Of a stretch of 64,000 nucleotides of DNA, positions 10,862 through 24,700 are shown piece by piece (the stretch's first letter is position 1; the number at the start of each line of letters is the position of its first letter). The translations under genes and the position numbers were made by a program. The DNA lies in NCBI RefSeq assembly GCF_001640805.2, contig NC_066850.1, forward strand, positions 15,931,036 through 15,995,035. Reading direction: 5' to 3'. The stretch comes from Lates calcarifer (taxonomy: Eukaryota; Chordata; Actinopteri; Centropomidae). A model generated the notes under the pieces. That model was not told where the DNA came from. It searched no databases and saw nothing but the letters and a program-made list of their open reading frames with translations.

Positions 10862-13619
10862 ACAGTGTTCAGCAAGGATACGGTTTCATTTCATACCAGA
10901 ACATTAACGCTGAGTATTGTTGTCAACAAAACTGGTGCCAGCTTCTACCTTTTGTCAGGTGCTTATTTCAGCTGCTGTGTGCAGCTCTCAGTACTGTTGG
11001 CAGGCATCTCCAAAAATCACCACAGGTGCGGCTGTAATAATCCCTTTGGGCTAGGCCACAGCCTTAGGGGAAGGGGACAGTGGCTGTGATGCAAACTCAC
11101 ATACTTATGTCACTTGCTTTATTCACACAGATTTTATATTTAGGGTGTCACATCTCTAAACTGGCAGATCTTTCTGTTCTTGGGACACACATGATTTGAG
11201 CTAGTCATGACGGACCAGCCAGGAAAGAGGAAGCTGAGTGGCAAGATGGCATTTGTGTCTCTCCTTTATCCCCAGTGTTACAAGCAGCAAGGGTCAGCGT
11301 CAGTGCTGTGATGATAACAGTGTTTCCTGTGAAGTGCTTGGATAGCGACTCAAAAGAGACCTTTAAGACAGAGGCTGATAAAATGAATGTTTCTGCATCT
11401 TTATGCCCATTCAAATCTTTCCTGGATCTCTTGGCTGAACATGAATTTAAAAAAAAAAAAACCTTCCTGTAGTGTTTTAATAAGATTAATTTTTATCTCT
11501 CTTATTTCCCCTTTGTGCTAAGTGTTTTCCCAAAATTCCTTTAGCCTCTGTTTTATCACTGTGTGGATCAGTTATCTTTGTTGGCCCATCTCTACACCTT
11601 CTGTTCAGGTTGAACAGGGTTGACTGACTCTCTGGGCAAGGATTTGGCCAATAATTGCAGTTATTTGTGGAGTGACAGTTCTTTTTCTTCAACAAAGAGA
11701 TTGAGGTATTGTTGGAGAATTAAGCCCTTGGCTGTGTCATTCTGTTTCACCTCAACGCCTAGGCAGAACTTGTAGTGTGCGCCACAAAATTGACTCCACG
11801 CCACACATTTTTGTTTTTTAACAGTCTTCATTTTCATTAATCCCCCTAGAGATGACCTTTCATTTCATGTGGTGTAATCTCCTCATATGGTCATGATGTG
11901 CTCACCATTCAGCAAGGTCAGATGAACATCCCCAGTCTCTCATTTGAAAGCTCATTTGCAGGTAACCAAGTTTGAGGAATGTTTCTTAGAAAATGAATGT
12001 CAGAGTTGATGCTGATTGATTGACAGTTGACTAATTTTTGCAGCTCTACTGCTTTCTCATTTGCAACGAGTGTTTATAGACCTGGTCATACTCCGAGGGA
12101 AGTACACTGACATGAATCTGTGATGTTTTTACAAACTATTTGAACCTCTCACACATTCCCCACCATTTGTTCATCATTGTGAGTCAGCTTGTTCAATAAG
12201 CAGTTACTAAAGAGAGAAAATAAACAGTCAGTTAGCAAATGCATTAGCTCATTAACGTAGCTCAGTCAGCCAATAAGTTAGCACAGTTTATTCAAAAAAC
12301 ATTGTACGACCGAGTCCTGTCTTGTAGCTGCCTGCAAACCATTGCTGTTTTGTGGAACATTTTATGCTCAAAAATAGGAGGTTAATTAAAGTTGATGATG
12401 ATACTGGTTGAAAAAAGGGTTTTGACAGTAGTAGCTGGTAAGTAATCTTACCAGCAGATGCAGTGATCAAGTTAATGTCCCTGATCAACAGCTGTATTAA
12501 CCAATAGCTAAAATATTTTGGTTATTTTAAGCTATATTTATTTTCAAATCAAAGTATAATCCCTTATTAAGCAAGCAGTTTTCATAGCAGTAGAGCATTT
12601 ATTGCAAGGAATGTGGCGTCTGTATGTGTTGTCTGAGCATCTTCTGCTATCTCAGATCAGCCAAACTGCCCCAACCACCTCAATTGTCTGCCTGCAACAG
12701 GCAGGTAGATAGACTGGTCCATGCTGACGCTTCACTACTGGCCTCAAACTCCATACAACTGTGCAATTCAGTTTAATATGATGCATTTATTCGTGGAGAG
12801 ACAATGGGAGAGAGTGAGATAGAGTTGTTTTTTCCCTACTGAGGAGATTATATTTAGGATCTCTCTTTCCCATTGGTCAGTGGATGTTTGGAATATTAAG
12901 GAGTTTTAAAAGATCAATTCCAGGAAAAAAAAGCATTTGATAGATTTTCTAGAGATGCTGTGTTGAGTTCTGGGAATTTTGCCGAATGTTATTTTGCTCA
13001 GAAATACAACAGAATGAATTAGGTAGGTTGTGTTTTTTGGCATCATGCTGTTGTGAAAACCAGACTGTTCAGCCAGACCTCTTCAGGGGAACAACTCATA
13101 AACCAGTAAAAGTTTTAGGGTCATGGAGGAGCTGTGAGTTAATTATGGAGTCCACTGAAAAATCATGAAACATCTCTGCCACTAGGGAACAATGGTCAGG
13201 GAGGGTGAAGGGCTGCATTTGCTAAGAATACAGTACATACAGAGTGCTAAGGTTTGGATAAAATCATCCTTTGACATGTGCTGTCATTGGATCAGCTTAC
13301 CTGCTGGGTTCACTGACTGCATGTTTTATTAGATGTTAACTATATACGAACGGCCACGGCTATGTATTGCTGTGATACCGTGTGTGCTTATTGTGTGTGT
13401 GCACACATGCATTGTGTGAATGTGTAGTGTAGGATCCTTTCCCAGCATTTCTGACACACCTGCCTCAGCTCTGACCTGCCTGCTCTTCCCTCAGGAGCAC
13501 ACTCACAGCTGGGTGCTTTTGTCAGCAGCATGTTTCCCCTGCAGCTGGACCACTACATACAAACAACACACACAATAATACAGGAACACATGCATCCTGC
13601 ATGTTGCACACTGGCACAG
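10862..13619 (+). other. osbpl8: osbpl8 intron 1, non-coding
   Basis: Nothing coding was recognised. A fragment at about 12008-12050 ending TTTTTGCAGCTCTAC looks like the tail of the same dispersed family as 6946-7256. Confidence 0.5.

Positions 13620-13651
<32 letters not shown>
13620..13651. repeat. (CA)n microsatellite
   Basis: An uninterrupted CA run of about 32 bp. Confidence 0.95.
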
Positions 13652-13652
<1 letters not shown>

Positions 13653-15660
13653 AAGTCAAATTGCAGAGACATCTGTTAGTCAAGCGAACAGATTGCTTGA
13701 GGAAAAGTCAGCTCATGCTTTTGATCTTAAAATATAAAACAAATACGGGCTTATGTTTTCTCTCGTCCACCACCACAGAATTCTTCACAAAAGAATACGC
13801 TTGAACTGCTATCTCACAGTATTACAAGCAAGGGCTGGGACAGGGTCAGAATATAATTATACTCCTGCTCTGCTGCACCACAATAATATGGAAGCTTGGT
13901 GTAGAAATAGGACATAGCGGAAAAGATAAGGGAAATTCATTTTGATGCTCTGAGACACAAAATTATATTACCTGTGAGTTTAGGGTGAGCAGCTTCCTGA
14001 TGGCTCGGTGGACCTGAATCCACTTAACCAGGAAATTTGAAGATATCACAGTGGGCCCTGGTGACTTACTGTTGGACATTTGTCATCATTTTGGAAATGT
14101 TAAAGACTGGTTAAAAACAATAGATTGATTAATTTTTAGATGTATATCGACCTCATATAAATCCTTCCTTCACTCCGCTCAGTCTCTGTCTAATCCAAAC
14201 AAAGTCAGGATGAACTAATCATATTTAAAGCCCTGATCCATTTATAGATGCAGTTGAGGTTGATTTGGAGTGTCAGTGTTCCAGCCTATATTTGCTTACA
14301 ATTTGGTAAATTTGCACTGTTAAAAATACATTTAAATTAGCTGTTAGCAGTTCCTGTTTGCATGGTACCTGTGACCCTTTCCAAGTTGATGTATGGACAT
14401 TTATTTGCATTAAATAATATTGTATTTTCCTGATTTGTAAAATGAGCCATTATGCCTCTTAAAAGGCTGCCCTCATACTTTTCATATACAGTCTATCCCT
14501 GCGATTTAAAAAATGCCTTTAGCATGGCAGTAGCATAGACTTTACAAAGTAATATGCAGTAAGCCATAAAAGAAATACATTGTAAAGTCAGCACAAAAGG
14601 ATGAAAAAAGCTCAGAACACAACAGTGCAGTATCACCAAAGATAACCTCAAACTCCAAGAAGTTTATGTCTGAGTATTCTTGGGAAAACAATTTAAAAGA
14701 TAGTGAAAATCAAGCGGCAGCGGCAGCATGTTTTTGCCCATTACTGTGCAGCACAATCTGCCAAGGCCAGTGTTTCCCATTCCTACTGAATCAGTCTTGC
14801 AGCTCGGTCACAGTCTGGATTTCTTCCTAAAAGATAAAAACTATTTGTGTTCAAGGTTTCCTCGAGGAAAATTGGTTAGCAGAGGAATAAGCGCTCTTAA
14901 TTTCAAAGTTTCTTTTTATTTAAGACATTGAGAAAAAAACATTCAAAAATGATGTCTTTAGCTGCACAAACAGTAAACACAGGCAGTGTTTACTACATTT
15001 ACACCGGTTTAAGCATGTCTCTACGGAGGATGAATTATCTGAGTTTATCATTGCTGACGTATTGTTTACCACAGTTCCTGGGTCAGTGGCATCCTTCTGA
15101 ATTTGGCATTTTCAGTAACACTGTAGGGGTGTGTGCTCTTTTTACATAAAGCAGCACATGGCTTCAGTAAGTGTCAGGGGTTAGGGCTGGGTAGAAGTAG
15201 CATTAGCTCCAAACCCTCAAGTTACTTGCATTGTGTCAACTGATCCCCTTTGTAACCTCTCTGTCAGCACACATGTTGGTATCTCATACGAGTAGGAAAG
15301 TTTGCGGTGTAACTGGCTGATCCAGATGCATCTCATCTCTTTACTAGATGAGGTTTTAACACTGAATACATGGCTTTTGTTGTGTGATGTAGTGCCACTG
15401 GTTGTTTTCTCTCATGCCTAATAATCCTAATATATGTATTTAAAAAATTCTTTCTCAGTCCTCTATTCAGGTTTAGCTGCACTTATATATTATAGTATGG
15501 TTGCATCAGATAGTTTTGAAATGGTTGCCTTTCATATTTATCTACATTTGTTTTAAAATTGGAATGAAACAACCAAGTTATCTCTGAAGGGAAAGTTAAA
15601 TCAGTCCCTCAGTTATTTCAGGTGTTTACAGTATTACAGTGTGTGTGTGTTTGGCTCTGT
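13652..15660 (+). other. osbpl8: osbpl8 intron 1, non-coding
   Basis: AT-rich DNA with scattered short open frames and no splice-bounded coding segment that I can defend. Confidence 0.5.
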
Positions 15661-15892
15661 TGGGGGTATATACACTAATACGCTGAGGTCACAGTATTGA
15701 GTAGCAGGAAAGGCTTATATGGAGCGCATACTCCTCTGTCGATGCACACAGAGAGCGAGCTCTCACTGCTGCTCCGCCGCTGACACCGGCAGCCCTGCAG
15801 CGCTAGCCTACATTTCAGAGGAGGAGGGAGAAAAATATGGTGATGTCATCTCTATGTCTCTCTCCCTCGCTCTCTCTCCTTTCCTCTCTCAG
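15661..15892 (+). promoter_or_regulatory. osbpl8: GC-rich promoter-like block, possible internal promoter
   Basis: GC and CpG rise sharply here, for example around 15760-15810, in contrast to the flanking intron. TATA-like words (GTATATAC near 15667, TTATATGG near 15715) lie just upstream. The block ends in a long CT tract (about 15855-15890) that could equally be the polypyrimidine tract of the adjoining acceptor. I read it as a candidate alternative promoter of osbpl8; an unrelated non-coding transcript is possible. Confidence 0.3.
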
Positions 15893-15942
15893 AGACTGTG
15901 TTGTGAATGTAATGGTGCTTTCTGCTGCCCGAGCTGCATGAG
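15893..15942 (+). other. osbpl8: Candidate untranslated exon of osbpl8
   Basis: An extended CT tract ends in CTCTCAG, followed by about 50 nt and then a donor (GCATGAG|GTAGGT). It could be an internal untranslated exon or the 3' end of a first exon that begins near 15720. It contains an ATG just before the donor and short upstream ATGs. There is no homology support. Confidence 0.35.
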
Positions 15943-18059
15943 GTAGGTCCTTCATCCCCTCCACCCCCCACCCCCACCCCTCCTCGATCTGTTCCACACG
16001 TGCATGCTGCATCGGTCTGGTGCCCTCCATGCTTCTGTGTTTATGTGCTTCAGTTTGAATTCACTTGATCTGGACAGATGTAGTCTGGTTATAATCCGGT
16101 GTGTGATAATGTCACTCCTGTGTCTTCTTTTTGATGTTTTCACAATTTGTGTGTGTGTGTAGGCAGGCTGCGTTACGGTAACAGATGCTATTAAATTGAG
16201 GTCACATCACACAACAGCCTGATTATGTGTCCTGATACCCGGATAGCTGCTCGGAATGTGTCTGGTGTTAAACTGCAGATAGCTGTCGAAATCCCAGGCT
16301 GAGATGAGAAGGTGAATCATTTGTGCTGAGCCGCTGACAGCTGCGCTTATGTAGCGATGATGTCTACGAGCTCGTCTTCCAGCTCCCCATTTATTTTTTT
16401 CCCCACGTGCCATTTTTCTTTAAAGGTCATTCTCGGGTCGCAGGAGTATCTCCTGCAGCTGTGACCTTTGCACTCTTTGCTTCCCTTGTGATGTCTGCAG
16501 ATTCTTTAACATGTTAAATATGAATGATTGCACCTGTAGGCTGGATGTGTCAGCATCTCAGGCTCTCATCTTTTCTCCCTTTTTTGTTATGCAAGAGGTA
16601 TCGCACACAAACAGACACATATTATTCAACTCAGGCTGTGTGCGTCATACACATTTTCAGCATGCAACTCTGTAGTGGAGCCGTGGCTTTGGTGTCTCTG
16701 TGTTTTTCCCTCTCTGTCCACGCTGTCCGTTAACAGCAGCTGCAGCGTCCTCTCCTGTAAGGGGATTCAATGCTTGGAGGTCACCACAGTCTCCTTGACA
16801 CCACAGGAGTTGAGACCTTCTCGCTCTCCTCATCAGCATTCTCATCCACGTCGCTCTGATGGATCTGATAAATGGATGTCAGTGAGCGCTGAGTCACCTT
16901 GTGGCATTTGAAAGCATAATACAGTTTTCATTTTACAAGGTGACACACAGGGTGGTGGTGCTCCACATGCTTTTCTCCCACAATAAAGGGGGAATTTTGC
17001 TGCCAGAGATAACATTAGAGCCCTTTTAACATGGGGGAACCAATGATGCTCATTATATAACTCTGAGTCTAGTTTACTGACATGACAATGTTCTTACCTC
17101 TTTTTATTCTGGTTTACTGCTTTTTATGTTGTGGCAAGGTCATTGGAACTGGCATGGAGTATACATGGTACATGAGATGACAGGTATGACTTTGTATTTC
17201 TGTCAGCTGATGATCAAACTTTAGATTTTTCTGTAAGTGTTGACAAAAGCAGAACTTCTTCTATTAATCACTGTTTCTCTCAGGGGTTTGTGTGGGACCA
17301 GTGGTATTTAAACAGGAACTAGGGAAATAACCTGTGGAGTATTTTCAGAGCTTGGTGTTATTTCTGGTCACTGAGATTTGACATAACTCACGCCAACTCA
17401 AGATTCACGAGTGAGTCGACCTGCTTTTTAGAGACAGTTTCTGCTTTATGAGATGGGAGTGTGCATTGTCTCCAGCCAAAGCTTTGCGGTGCTCCCAGCT
17501 CTTAATGTGGCAGGGACAGAGATATGTTATGTAAAGGCATCTTGTATTTGTGAAAACTGGATCTACTCGGGGATGAGATTTAATCTGTGCCACAGGAATG
17601 GCTGCTAGATAATATTTAATTGTGCAAGTATTTATTATTTTTCTAAACCACAGAATGATGTAACTGTTCTTCCCAGCGTTGTCTGTTTCCACTGCAAGTG
17701 AACATACTCGCTCCTACCCTACCTCCTACCTCCACGTGCAGTATCAGCTTTCTATACATTTTCACCAACATTTATACGTTTCTATCCTTGCCAGGGAGGA
17801 TGAAAAGTGATTCTTATGCTGGTTAAACAGTGCTGGATTCTCTGCAGTCTAGCAAGGCAATCCTCTTCCTCTTCTTACATGGTTGATTAATATTCCTCAC
17901 TCCCTGACCTACATGGATTAATTCTGTTTAGAGATGTCTCCCCCTGAGCACAGCACCAAACTGGGGCAGGCAGAAGATTACACTGGACCAAGCAACTTCA
18001 GATTCACCTGTCCTCCTTCCCCCTCATCTACTTGGGCTATTTTATCTTTTAAAACTGCT
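15943..18059 (+). other. osbpl8: osbpl8 intron, non-coding
   Basis: The first 500 bp remain moderately GC-rich and include a C-rich run near 15957-15985. Beyond about 16.9 kb it is ordinary intron sequence. No exon is supported. Confidence 0.5.
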
Positions 18060-19128
18060 TTGTAGATTTCAGAGCTGTGCATATATGTAAATATGTGTGT
18101 GAATGAGCTCACAGTGGTAAAGTGATGACGGCAGTATAACACACTGCAACAGCTCATATCAGCAAGTGTATTGATGATGTCACAGTCACCAAAACCATCA
18201 CTAGAATGGCGAACCAGAAGCAATAGCTGACAAGCAAGAGCAAGAAATCATCTGTCATGTGAGGGAGCGGAATTATGCACAAAGAATCAACAGCCACTTC
18301 GCTGACAGCAGGGACTGAGGCGCTCGTGGAAGGTCATCCAGGCCATCGCAGCCCACAGAGCCCCACCATAGAATTGTGACATTGATGCTTCCCTTCCAGA
18401 TGAGCTGAACAACTACTATGTATGATTTGAGAAGCCAAATAATGTGCAGGTGATGAAGACCATCCCTCCCCATATGACCAGCTTCTGCACTTGACTGCAG
18501 ACAGGGCGAGGAAGACCCTCTCCCTCACAAAGCCGCAGGACCGGATAAAATCCAAGGTTATGTCATTCAATTCTGCTCACACATCTTCAGCATCTCTCTG
18601 ACCCAGACATCCCCACAAGCTTCAAGTTAACCAAGTCTCTCGTGTGCTGTCTGAATGATTACCACCCCAGCACCCACCTGTCATCATGAAGTGCTTTGTG
18701 AGGCTAGTCCTGTAGCACATTAAATCCAGCCTCCCCATCACACTTGACTCCCTACAATTTCTTTACTGCTCTACCCGTTCCCTTGAAGACACTGTAACAT
18801 CTGCCTTCCACCCAGCCTTGTCCCACTTGGAAAATAAGTCAGGATTCATTGACTTTAGCTCAGCCTACAACACAATCCGATACACATGCCAGGTGTACCT
18901 CCATCTGCAGCTGGGTCCTGGACTTCCTTACTGTCGCCAGTCTCCAGTCCCACCACACTGAGCACTGGCACTCTGCTTGGCTGTGTGCTCGACCCGCTGG
19001 TATTCATGCTGCAGACAGACAACTGTACAACATCGTCTAGCTCCAACTGCGTCAGTAAGTTTACTGACATGACAGTGATGGGCCTTATCACTGACTGTGC
19101 TGAACAGTACACAGAGGAGGTGGAACAT
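18060..19128 (+). mobile_element. Degraded non-LTR retrotransposon (LINE) reverse transcriptase
   Basis: Conceptual translation in three shifting frames gives pieces of a LINE reverse transcriptase in the right order: LPDELNNYY near 18390, a KPQDRIKS-like block near 18525, SHLENK and [10 protein letters not shown] near 18820-18870, CSWVLDFLT near 18900, and SKFTDMTVMGLITD near 19050. The last aligns with the catalytic FADD block, but the paired aspartates are gone (TDM). Frameshifts and stops show it is dead. The style of the motifs suggests the L2/CR1/Rex group; I cannot assign the clade further. It is on the sense strand of the osbpl8 intron. Confidence 0.8.
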
Positions 19129-21439
19129 GTTAAAATTGTCAGTAAATTAACATGCTGATGTTAGCATTTAGCTTACAGCGTCACTGCTTTAGCTTTAGGC
19201 TGTTTTTAAGTTATAGTAGTCTGCCATTCGTCCTGAGGCAGGGTACACGTATGTTGTTATCCCTGGTCTTCTTCCTCATAGTTCACATCCCAGCGCTCAT
19301 CAGTCATCTTCATGAGTTTTGATAAAACGTAGCCTGAGGCAGCAGTATCTGGCATCTGTGGAGCCAGGAGAGGCGTCAGCGAAGCTGACAGTCAGCAATT
19401 GATTAACAAACACAGGTGATAATTACTGGTGGTTTGGTGGGAAGGGCAACATTTCATCACATATGCAGGGTCACAGACTGATAATATATATTAATGGAAA
19501 TAATTGCATTTTACTTATCTAAATGGAACTCTGTTTTTAGACCAAAACATCTACACAAACCATTGCTCCCTGTAGCAAACAAATGTATGGCAGCACATCT
19601 TTTCCTTTCAAAAAAAAAAAAAAAAAGCATTTGCTGTGAGAGATGCTTGCTGGAGATTATCCTAAAACCTTCATCATCACTGAGCAGAAGTGGAAGCAAT
19701 ATAGAGGCCTTGTTCAGAATTATCAGAGTGGCTGCCAGTTGCTTCAAGGAGCGGTGATGAAAGAGAGATTGAATTCTCAGATGAAAAACATAAAAATGAC
19801 AAATTGTCTGTGTAGTGGTTTGATATTTGAATTATATTGACTGAAGTGGGGAAAAATATCAGGGACCAACATGTAACATTGTTGCAGTATCATCTTTTGC
19901 TGTTATGTCTCATCTGGTATGGCAGCTCTGTATGTGTCATTTTCAGAACACTCAGCAGCAATGGGCTACTATAGATCTGCCTGTCGGCGCTGTCAGAGAG
20001 CTGCCTCCCCTTTTGAGAGCAGACAGTAACATCACTACAATCAGCTTAGGATCCTGAAATGATTGCTGTCCTTGCCTGTCCTTGAGTAGAGCTCCACTGT
20101 TAATCTAAAACAATCAAAATCATAGTGTTCACTGCAGCAGATTGAAAAAAAAAAAAAAATTGTGACAAGCAATCCAAACAAAAATTTTCTGATCTGCTTT
20201 GATGATCTTTTCAAATCGGTTTCTGTATATTTTTTGGTAAAACACACTGCTGTAACTAAGTCTATATGAATCCGATTTTGTGACGTTTATATTTGACAGA
20301 GAACGGTTAGTATCATGCAGCATAATTAAAGCAAGTTGTCACCATAATTAGACCATAATTATGAGTGTAATTGGGCCATAATTGCTCTGCAAGGCAATCA
20401 ACTCCTATTCAAAACAGTTGAAAGTAAAAAAAAATAAGGATATTTTCTGTAACAGTATTCATAGAAGCAAACAAGAAACTATAAAAGATAAGATAGTAAA
20501 AAACAGAATGAAGATCCACAGGGACATGGCTTGGATTAAATAACCTGTAAGTGAGATCAGTGGTATTTAATGCTAGTGATCTTGTGTGCTCACTTTTAAC
20601 AGAAACCCTTTTGCATTGGTCATAGTGGTATTATCTCATAAATCCACTACTTAGCCATTACAGCCTTTGTCTCTCAAAATATGTAACAGCAGGAATGGTG
20701 AAAAAAGGTTTGGAGTCTGTTAGTCAGATATGGTGAACAGCCATGTTGGTAACAGCATTGATAGAGGTTTTGATGATAACTAAAACATCATCTGCTGCAA
20801 CAAATGTGATTGTACTGACTTGTGTGCTGCTGGGTACATTGTGATCTGTCCATTTGCTCATCTGTAAATCCAATAATGTGGAAAGCCAGTGACACATATT
20901 GACATGCCCTGTGTTTTTGCTCTTGCACTGGAGTGTTAATTAGGGGGTATTTCAATTTTTTTAAGTCAAATAATAATATATATAATACATACTGTAATAA
21001 TAATTCTCTGAGGTTCCCTGCTGTCTTTAGCCTCTGTGGAAAAACCCCTCAGCCGGTGTCTCCGGCTTTGTTTTGGGGCCACTGCCAAGCCACAAGTTTA
21101 GGATTCCCTGTGCGTTTGCCCTCTATCTTTGGCAATGATTCATAGCTCTTAGCTCACAGACTGCTGTGGTAAGACTAAAACAGATTGTGATGTGCCAGCT
21201 TGTGTGAAGGGGCAGAGTGTCAGTAAAGTGTGGGAGAGAGTGAAAACAATAGAACCACATCTGAGTGGATTGTCTGTCACTGGTTTGTCCTTTGTTTATA
21301 AAATGAAGACTGCAATACACATATAATTAGTGTTTGGCATGGATATAAAAAAATAAAATGTGCAATGATAATTAGACAGTAAAACATAAACAAGATTAAG
21401 AGTCTACAGCAGCTCTGTGTACTTGGGCAACATGCTCAT
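19129..21439 (+). other. osbpl8: osbpl8 intron, non-coding
   Basis: A segment at about 19144-19215 (ACATGCTGATGTTAGCATTT...) looks like a fragment of the dispersed family described at 54340. An A18 run lies near 19609 and an A-run near 20145. A cluster of CATAATT words is listed separately. Confidence 0.5.
20321..20385. repeat. Cluster of four CATAATT words
   Basis: CATAATTA occurs at 20321, and CCATAATT at 20342, 20353 and 20376. These are close, irregularly spaced copies containing the homeodomain-like core TAATT. It may be chance in AT-rich DNA, degraded tandem duplication, or a binding-site cluster. Confidence 0.45.
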
Positions 21440-21712
21440 AATGACAATATTGACATTAATGTTTAGCAGGAATAATGTTACTATTTAACCATCTTTCATT
21501 CAATTAGCACTTTACATGAATACAGCTGAGGCACTTGGGGATTATCGTCAGCTGTGCACACAATTGGCCATAGCACACAAGTATAAGATACATTTTTTTT
21601 GTGCTGCTGGTGGTGCTAGAACAGCAATGATTGAAGGGATCACCAAAGTGATTAGAATTCATCTTGTGGGGAACATGAGTAATGGCAATCCATCCAGTCA
21701 CTGAGACATTTC
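21440..21712 (+). mobile_element. Dispersed teleost repeat, family A, copy 1
   Basis: It contains GTTTAGCAGGAATAATGTTA, AATTAGCACT, GGGATCACCAAAGTGATTAG and GGCAATCCATCCAGT in order, the hallmarks of a high-copy non-coding percomorph repeat. It shares the same words with copy 2 at 54340-54830, including an exact GGCAATCCATCCAGT. Confidence 0.7.
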
Positions 21713-24700
21713 ATTCTATAACAAAATATAAGACTAATATCCTCATAAGGGCAGCTGCAAATACAGGGCAGCTTCACAGCTAAAGTGAATTTTATCATCC
21801 AAAAAGAAGCTGCAGTGGAATTTTGAAGCACATATTTTACTGAAAGTCTTTCTGGATGTGAGTGTCAGCTAAATACCAATACTCAAGTCGATGGCAAAGA
21901 TAGACCCAGAGATTATATAAAACTTTTCATTTCTCCCAGAAGGAAATTTACTTGTCATTGCTGCTACACACTTTAGAGATGACACAGTATAATAGCAGTA
22001 GAAAAAAATCATAGAAAAAAAATTTGTTAACCTCCTACATACTGCTACAAACATTCCCTAGTGTTGCAGGCCTTGATTTTTTTTGTTCTTTTCCCACCTC
22101 AGCTGTGTGGCTGCTGCTCCAGGCTGAGTCATGGGCTGATTGCTAAAGCTGGGTTTGAGAAAGAGTGGAAAGCATCTGTCTCAGTGTGACAGGTCCTTGA
22201 GAGTTGAGGCTAGATGAAGTGTGTGTGTGCTGGCTGGAGCCAAGAGGCTATTGGAGCGCTGGAGCGTTACATTAGTAGAATGACTGATGGGGGGGGGGAC
22301 TTAGCGATCATCTCACTGTCAGTATGTCCTCCAGTCCTCTGTCTGATATAAGGCACTGTTTGTCCCTGAAGAGTCTTCTAAAGCTGCTTCCTTCCTGCTA
22401 CATTTCCTCTGTTGTCTTCTTTGCACCTTTCAAAGGAACTCATGCACTAATGCTGTCAAGAGCTACCATACATACATAATATTACCACATAATCATGTGT
22501 AAAAACATTATTTGTTGAAACTTTTGTATCATTCACTCTTTATAGATACACCTGACAGCAATCCTGCAATAATCTTTTACCTTTGTGAGGGTTATCAGCG
22601 AGGGTGGAAATCCTTCTCTGTATAATGTGACACAGTTCAACAGCACCACAGACTACACCCTGAATAATGATCATACAGTTGAATCAGCACCTCTCTAAAA
22701 CAGTTTCATTAAAAAAGGAACATTAAAACCTTCATGAAGGAAGGATTTATAGCAGGACTGGTGGATCAGACTGCATTGGTTTTAGTTAGATGTACCCAAT
22801 AAACTGCCAAATGAGTATAGTTTTCTCCAGAAATGTTTTATGTTAGTAATAAAGATTTTATAAGGTTGTGTTTAGTGTGTCAAATAGCATTTAATAGAAA
22901 CACTATAATGGTTTGTACCTGGAAAAAAATGGATAATCTCAGCCTGTTCTTATTTCCTAGAATCATCTGAATCCCAACACCCCATTTTCTTTTGAACTTG
23001 AAACAGCTTCTCCACGTCCCTGTGAGGCATTTATGGCACTGTTTCAGAGCCCTGATTGGTTTGGATGAGATTGCCCTTTCTCATGATCAAATTACTGGTC
23101 TCGGGGCAGTGGATAAAGGCAAGCAAGGGTAAATCAAATGACGTATTTTTAACCTTTATTTATCCAGGGAAGGGTGGCACTCTGTCTTTCACCGCAACTT
23201 TGTTTCACAAATTGACCACTAAATCCAAAGTCATCTACTCCAGCTAGAGCTGAACTGGTTACAGGCTGATACTGAATAAAACAAAACAAAAAAACAATAC
23301 TGTGCATGTTGTCTGGTGTTAAGCTATATGGACTCTCGCCCTGAAAGCTGTGTTGCCTTCAGATGGGCTTGGTTAGTTAGGCACAAGTTTGCAAAGCTTG
23401 AGTCATATCTCTAATCTCAATACAATCAATTTAGGACACATTTAGTTCCGACATATTACAGAATTCACAGGTAGCCAAAACATTGCAAAAAACAAAATGA
23501 AGAGTCTGATCTTGTAGTCAACCTGCTGCAGGCGAATGTGAGTGACTTTGATAAGAGCCAGATCTGAAATGATGAGGGTCATGGTCATGGTGGGTCTACA
23601 GAGATGACCACCCACTGTCAGTAATCTGAGGAGGAGCACACCATGGACCGGCACATCCTCATTACACAAGACTGAAGGGAAACTGTCTAACATGCCGCAG
23701 AAGATTTTATGGTTGAGTGCCCGTATCTGTCATTGTGTTTTGGCTCAGCAGTGCATGCCTGTTTAATGAAACAGTTTGTTTTTTCCAAACAATCTGTGGA
23801 TGTGCAGTGTCAGATCATTATACCGCTTCTTTCTTAAGTGGCATCTTGACTTCTGCAGCCTGCAACAGGTTGTTCAGATGTAATCTCAGATGCGGCTACA
23901 GGGTTCATACCGTTAAAATATCCACACAAAACAGCAATCAGCATAAGTGGCTGCCTGCCTTAATCTTGAAAGCATTTTTAGGATGGCCACGCGTTGGCAG
24001 GCAGCTGCTCTACCCAAAATAATCTCCCCGAAAGCATAGAGTGTAATTAACAGATGGTCCCACTTGTTCATGAAGTCATGCTGATGACTTAGCTGACAGT
24101 GGTGTTGCTCTTATGGACGGTGGGGTCAAGGCTGTATTTTCTTATGTGCAGGTATAGCGATGTATAGAAGCAAGGAACAAACAGGCGATGAGTTTTGAGT
24201 CTGTTAACATGAGCTGGATGAACAGATGTGTAGGTGGGGCAGCTGGAGCTGACTGCCAAATACATGTGCTGCTTTTGTGTGCCTTGTGCTCACGCCTATG
24301 TTAGATCCATATCCCATGAGTAAAGTTTTTTTTAGAGGTTATCTTTGGAACCTTGAGTTTTGATTCTTGCTATTGAGGCCACCTTTTTGTTTTTAGATCA
24401 CAGATTTATTATTTATTTTGTGATTAGATTGTATAGTCAGAGGTTCTGGGTGTGACCTGGCAGACTACTGAACAACCCGTCATAACTTGCTATCTTTCAT
24501 GAGGTGACTGGAGACAAATGCCAGGGATCAACTTCACTGTTCCACTTAAACAGGCAATGAATATTTATATGCACGGAGTCAGTTTTAGGAATTAAAGTGA
24601 GTGAGGATGTGCAGTTATTGCATTTTCTCTTTTCTCTTTTACCACCCCATGTTTATAGTTGTGTGTGGAAGAGTGCTCTGTGTTCCTCTCATCTACTAGT

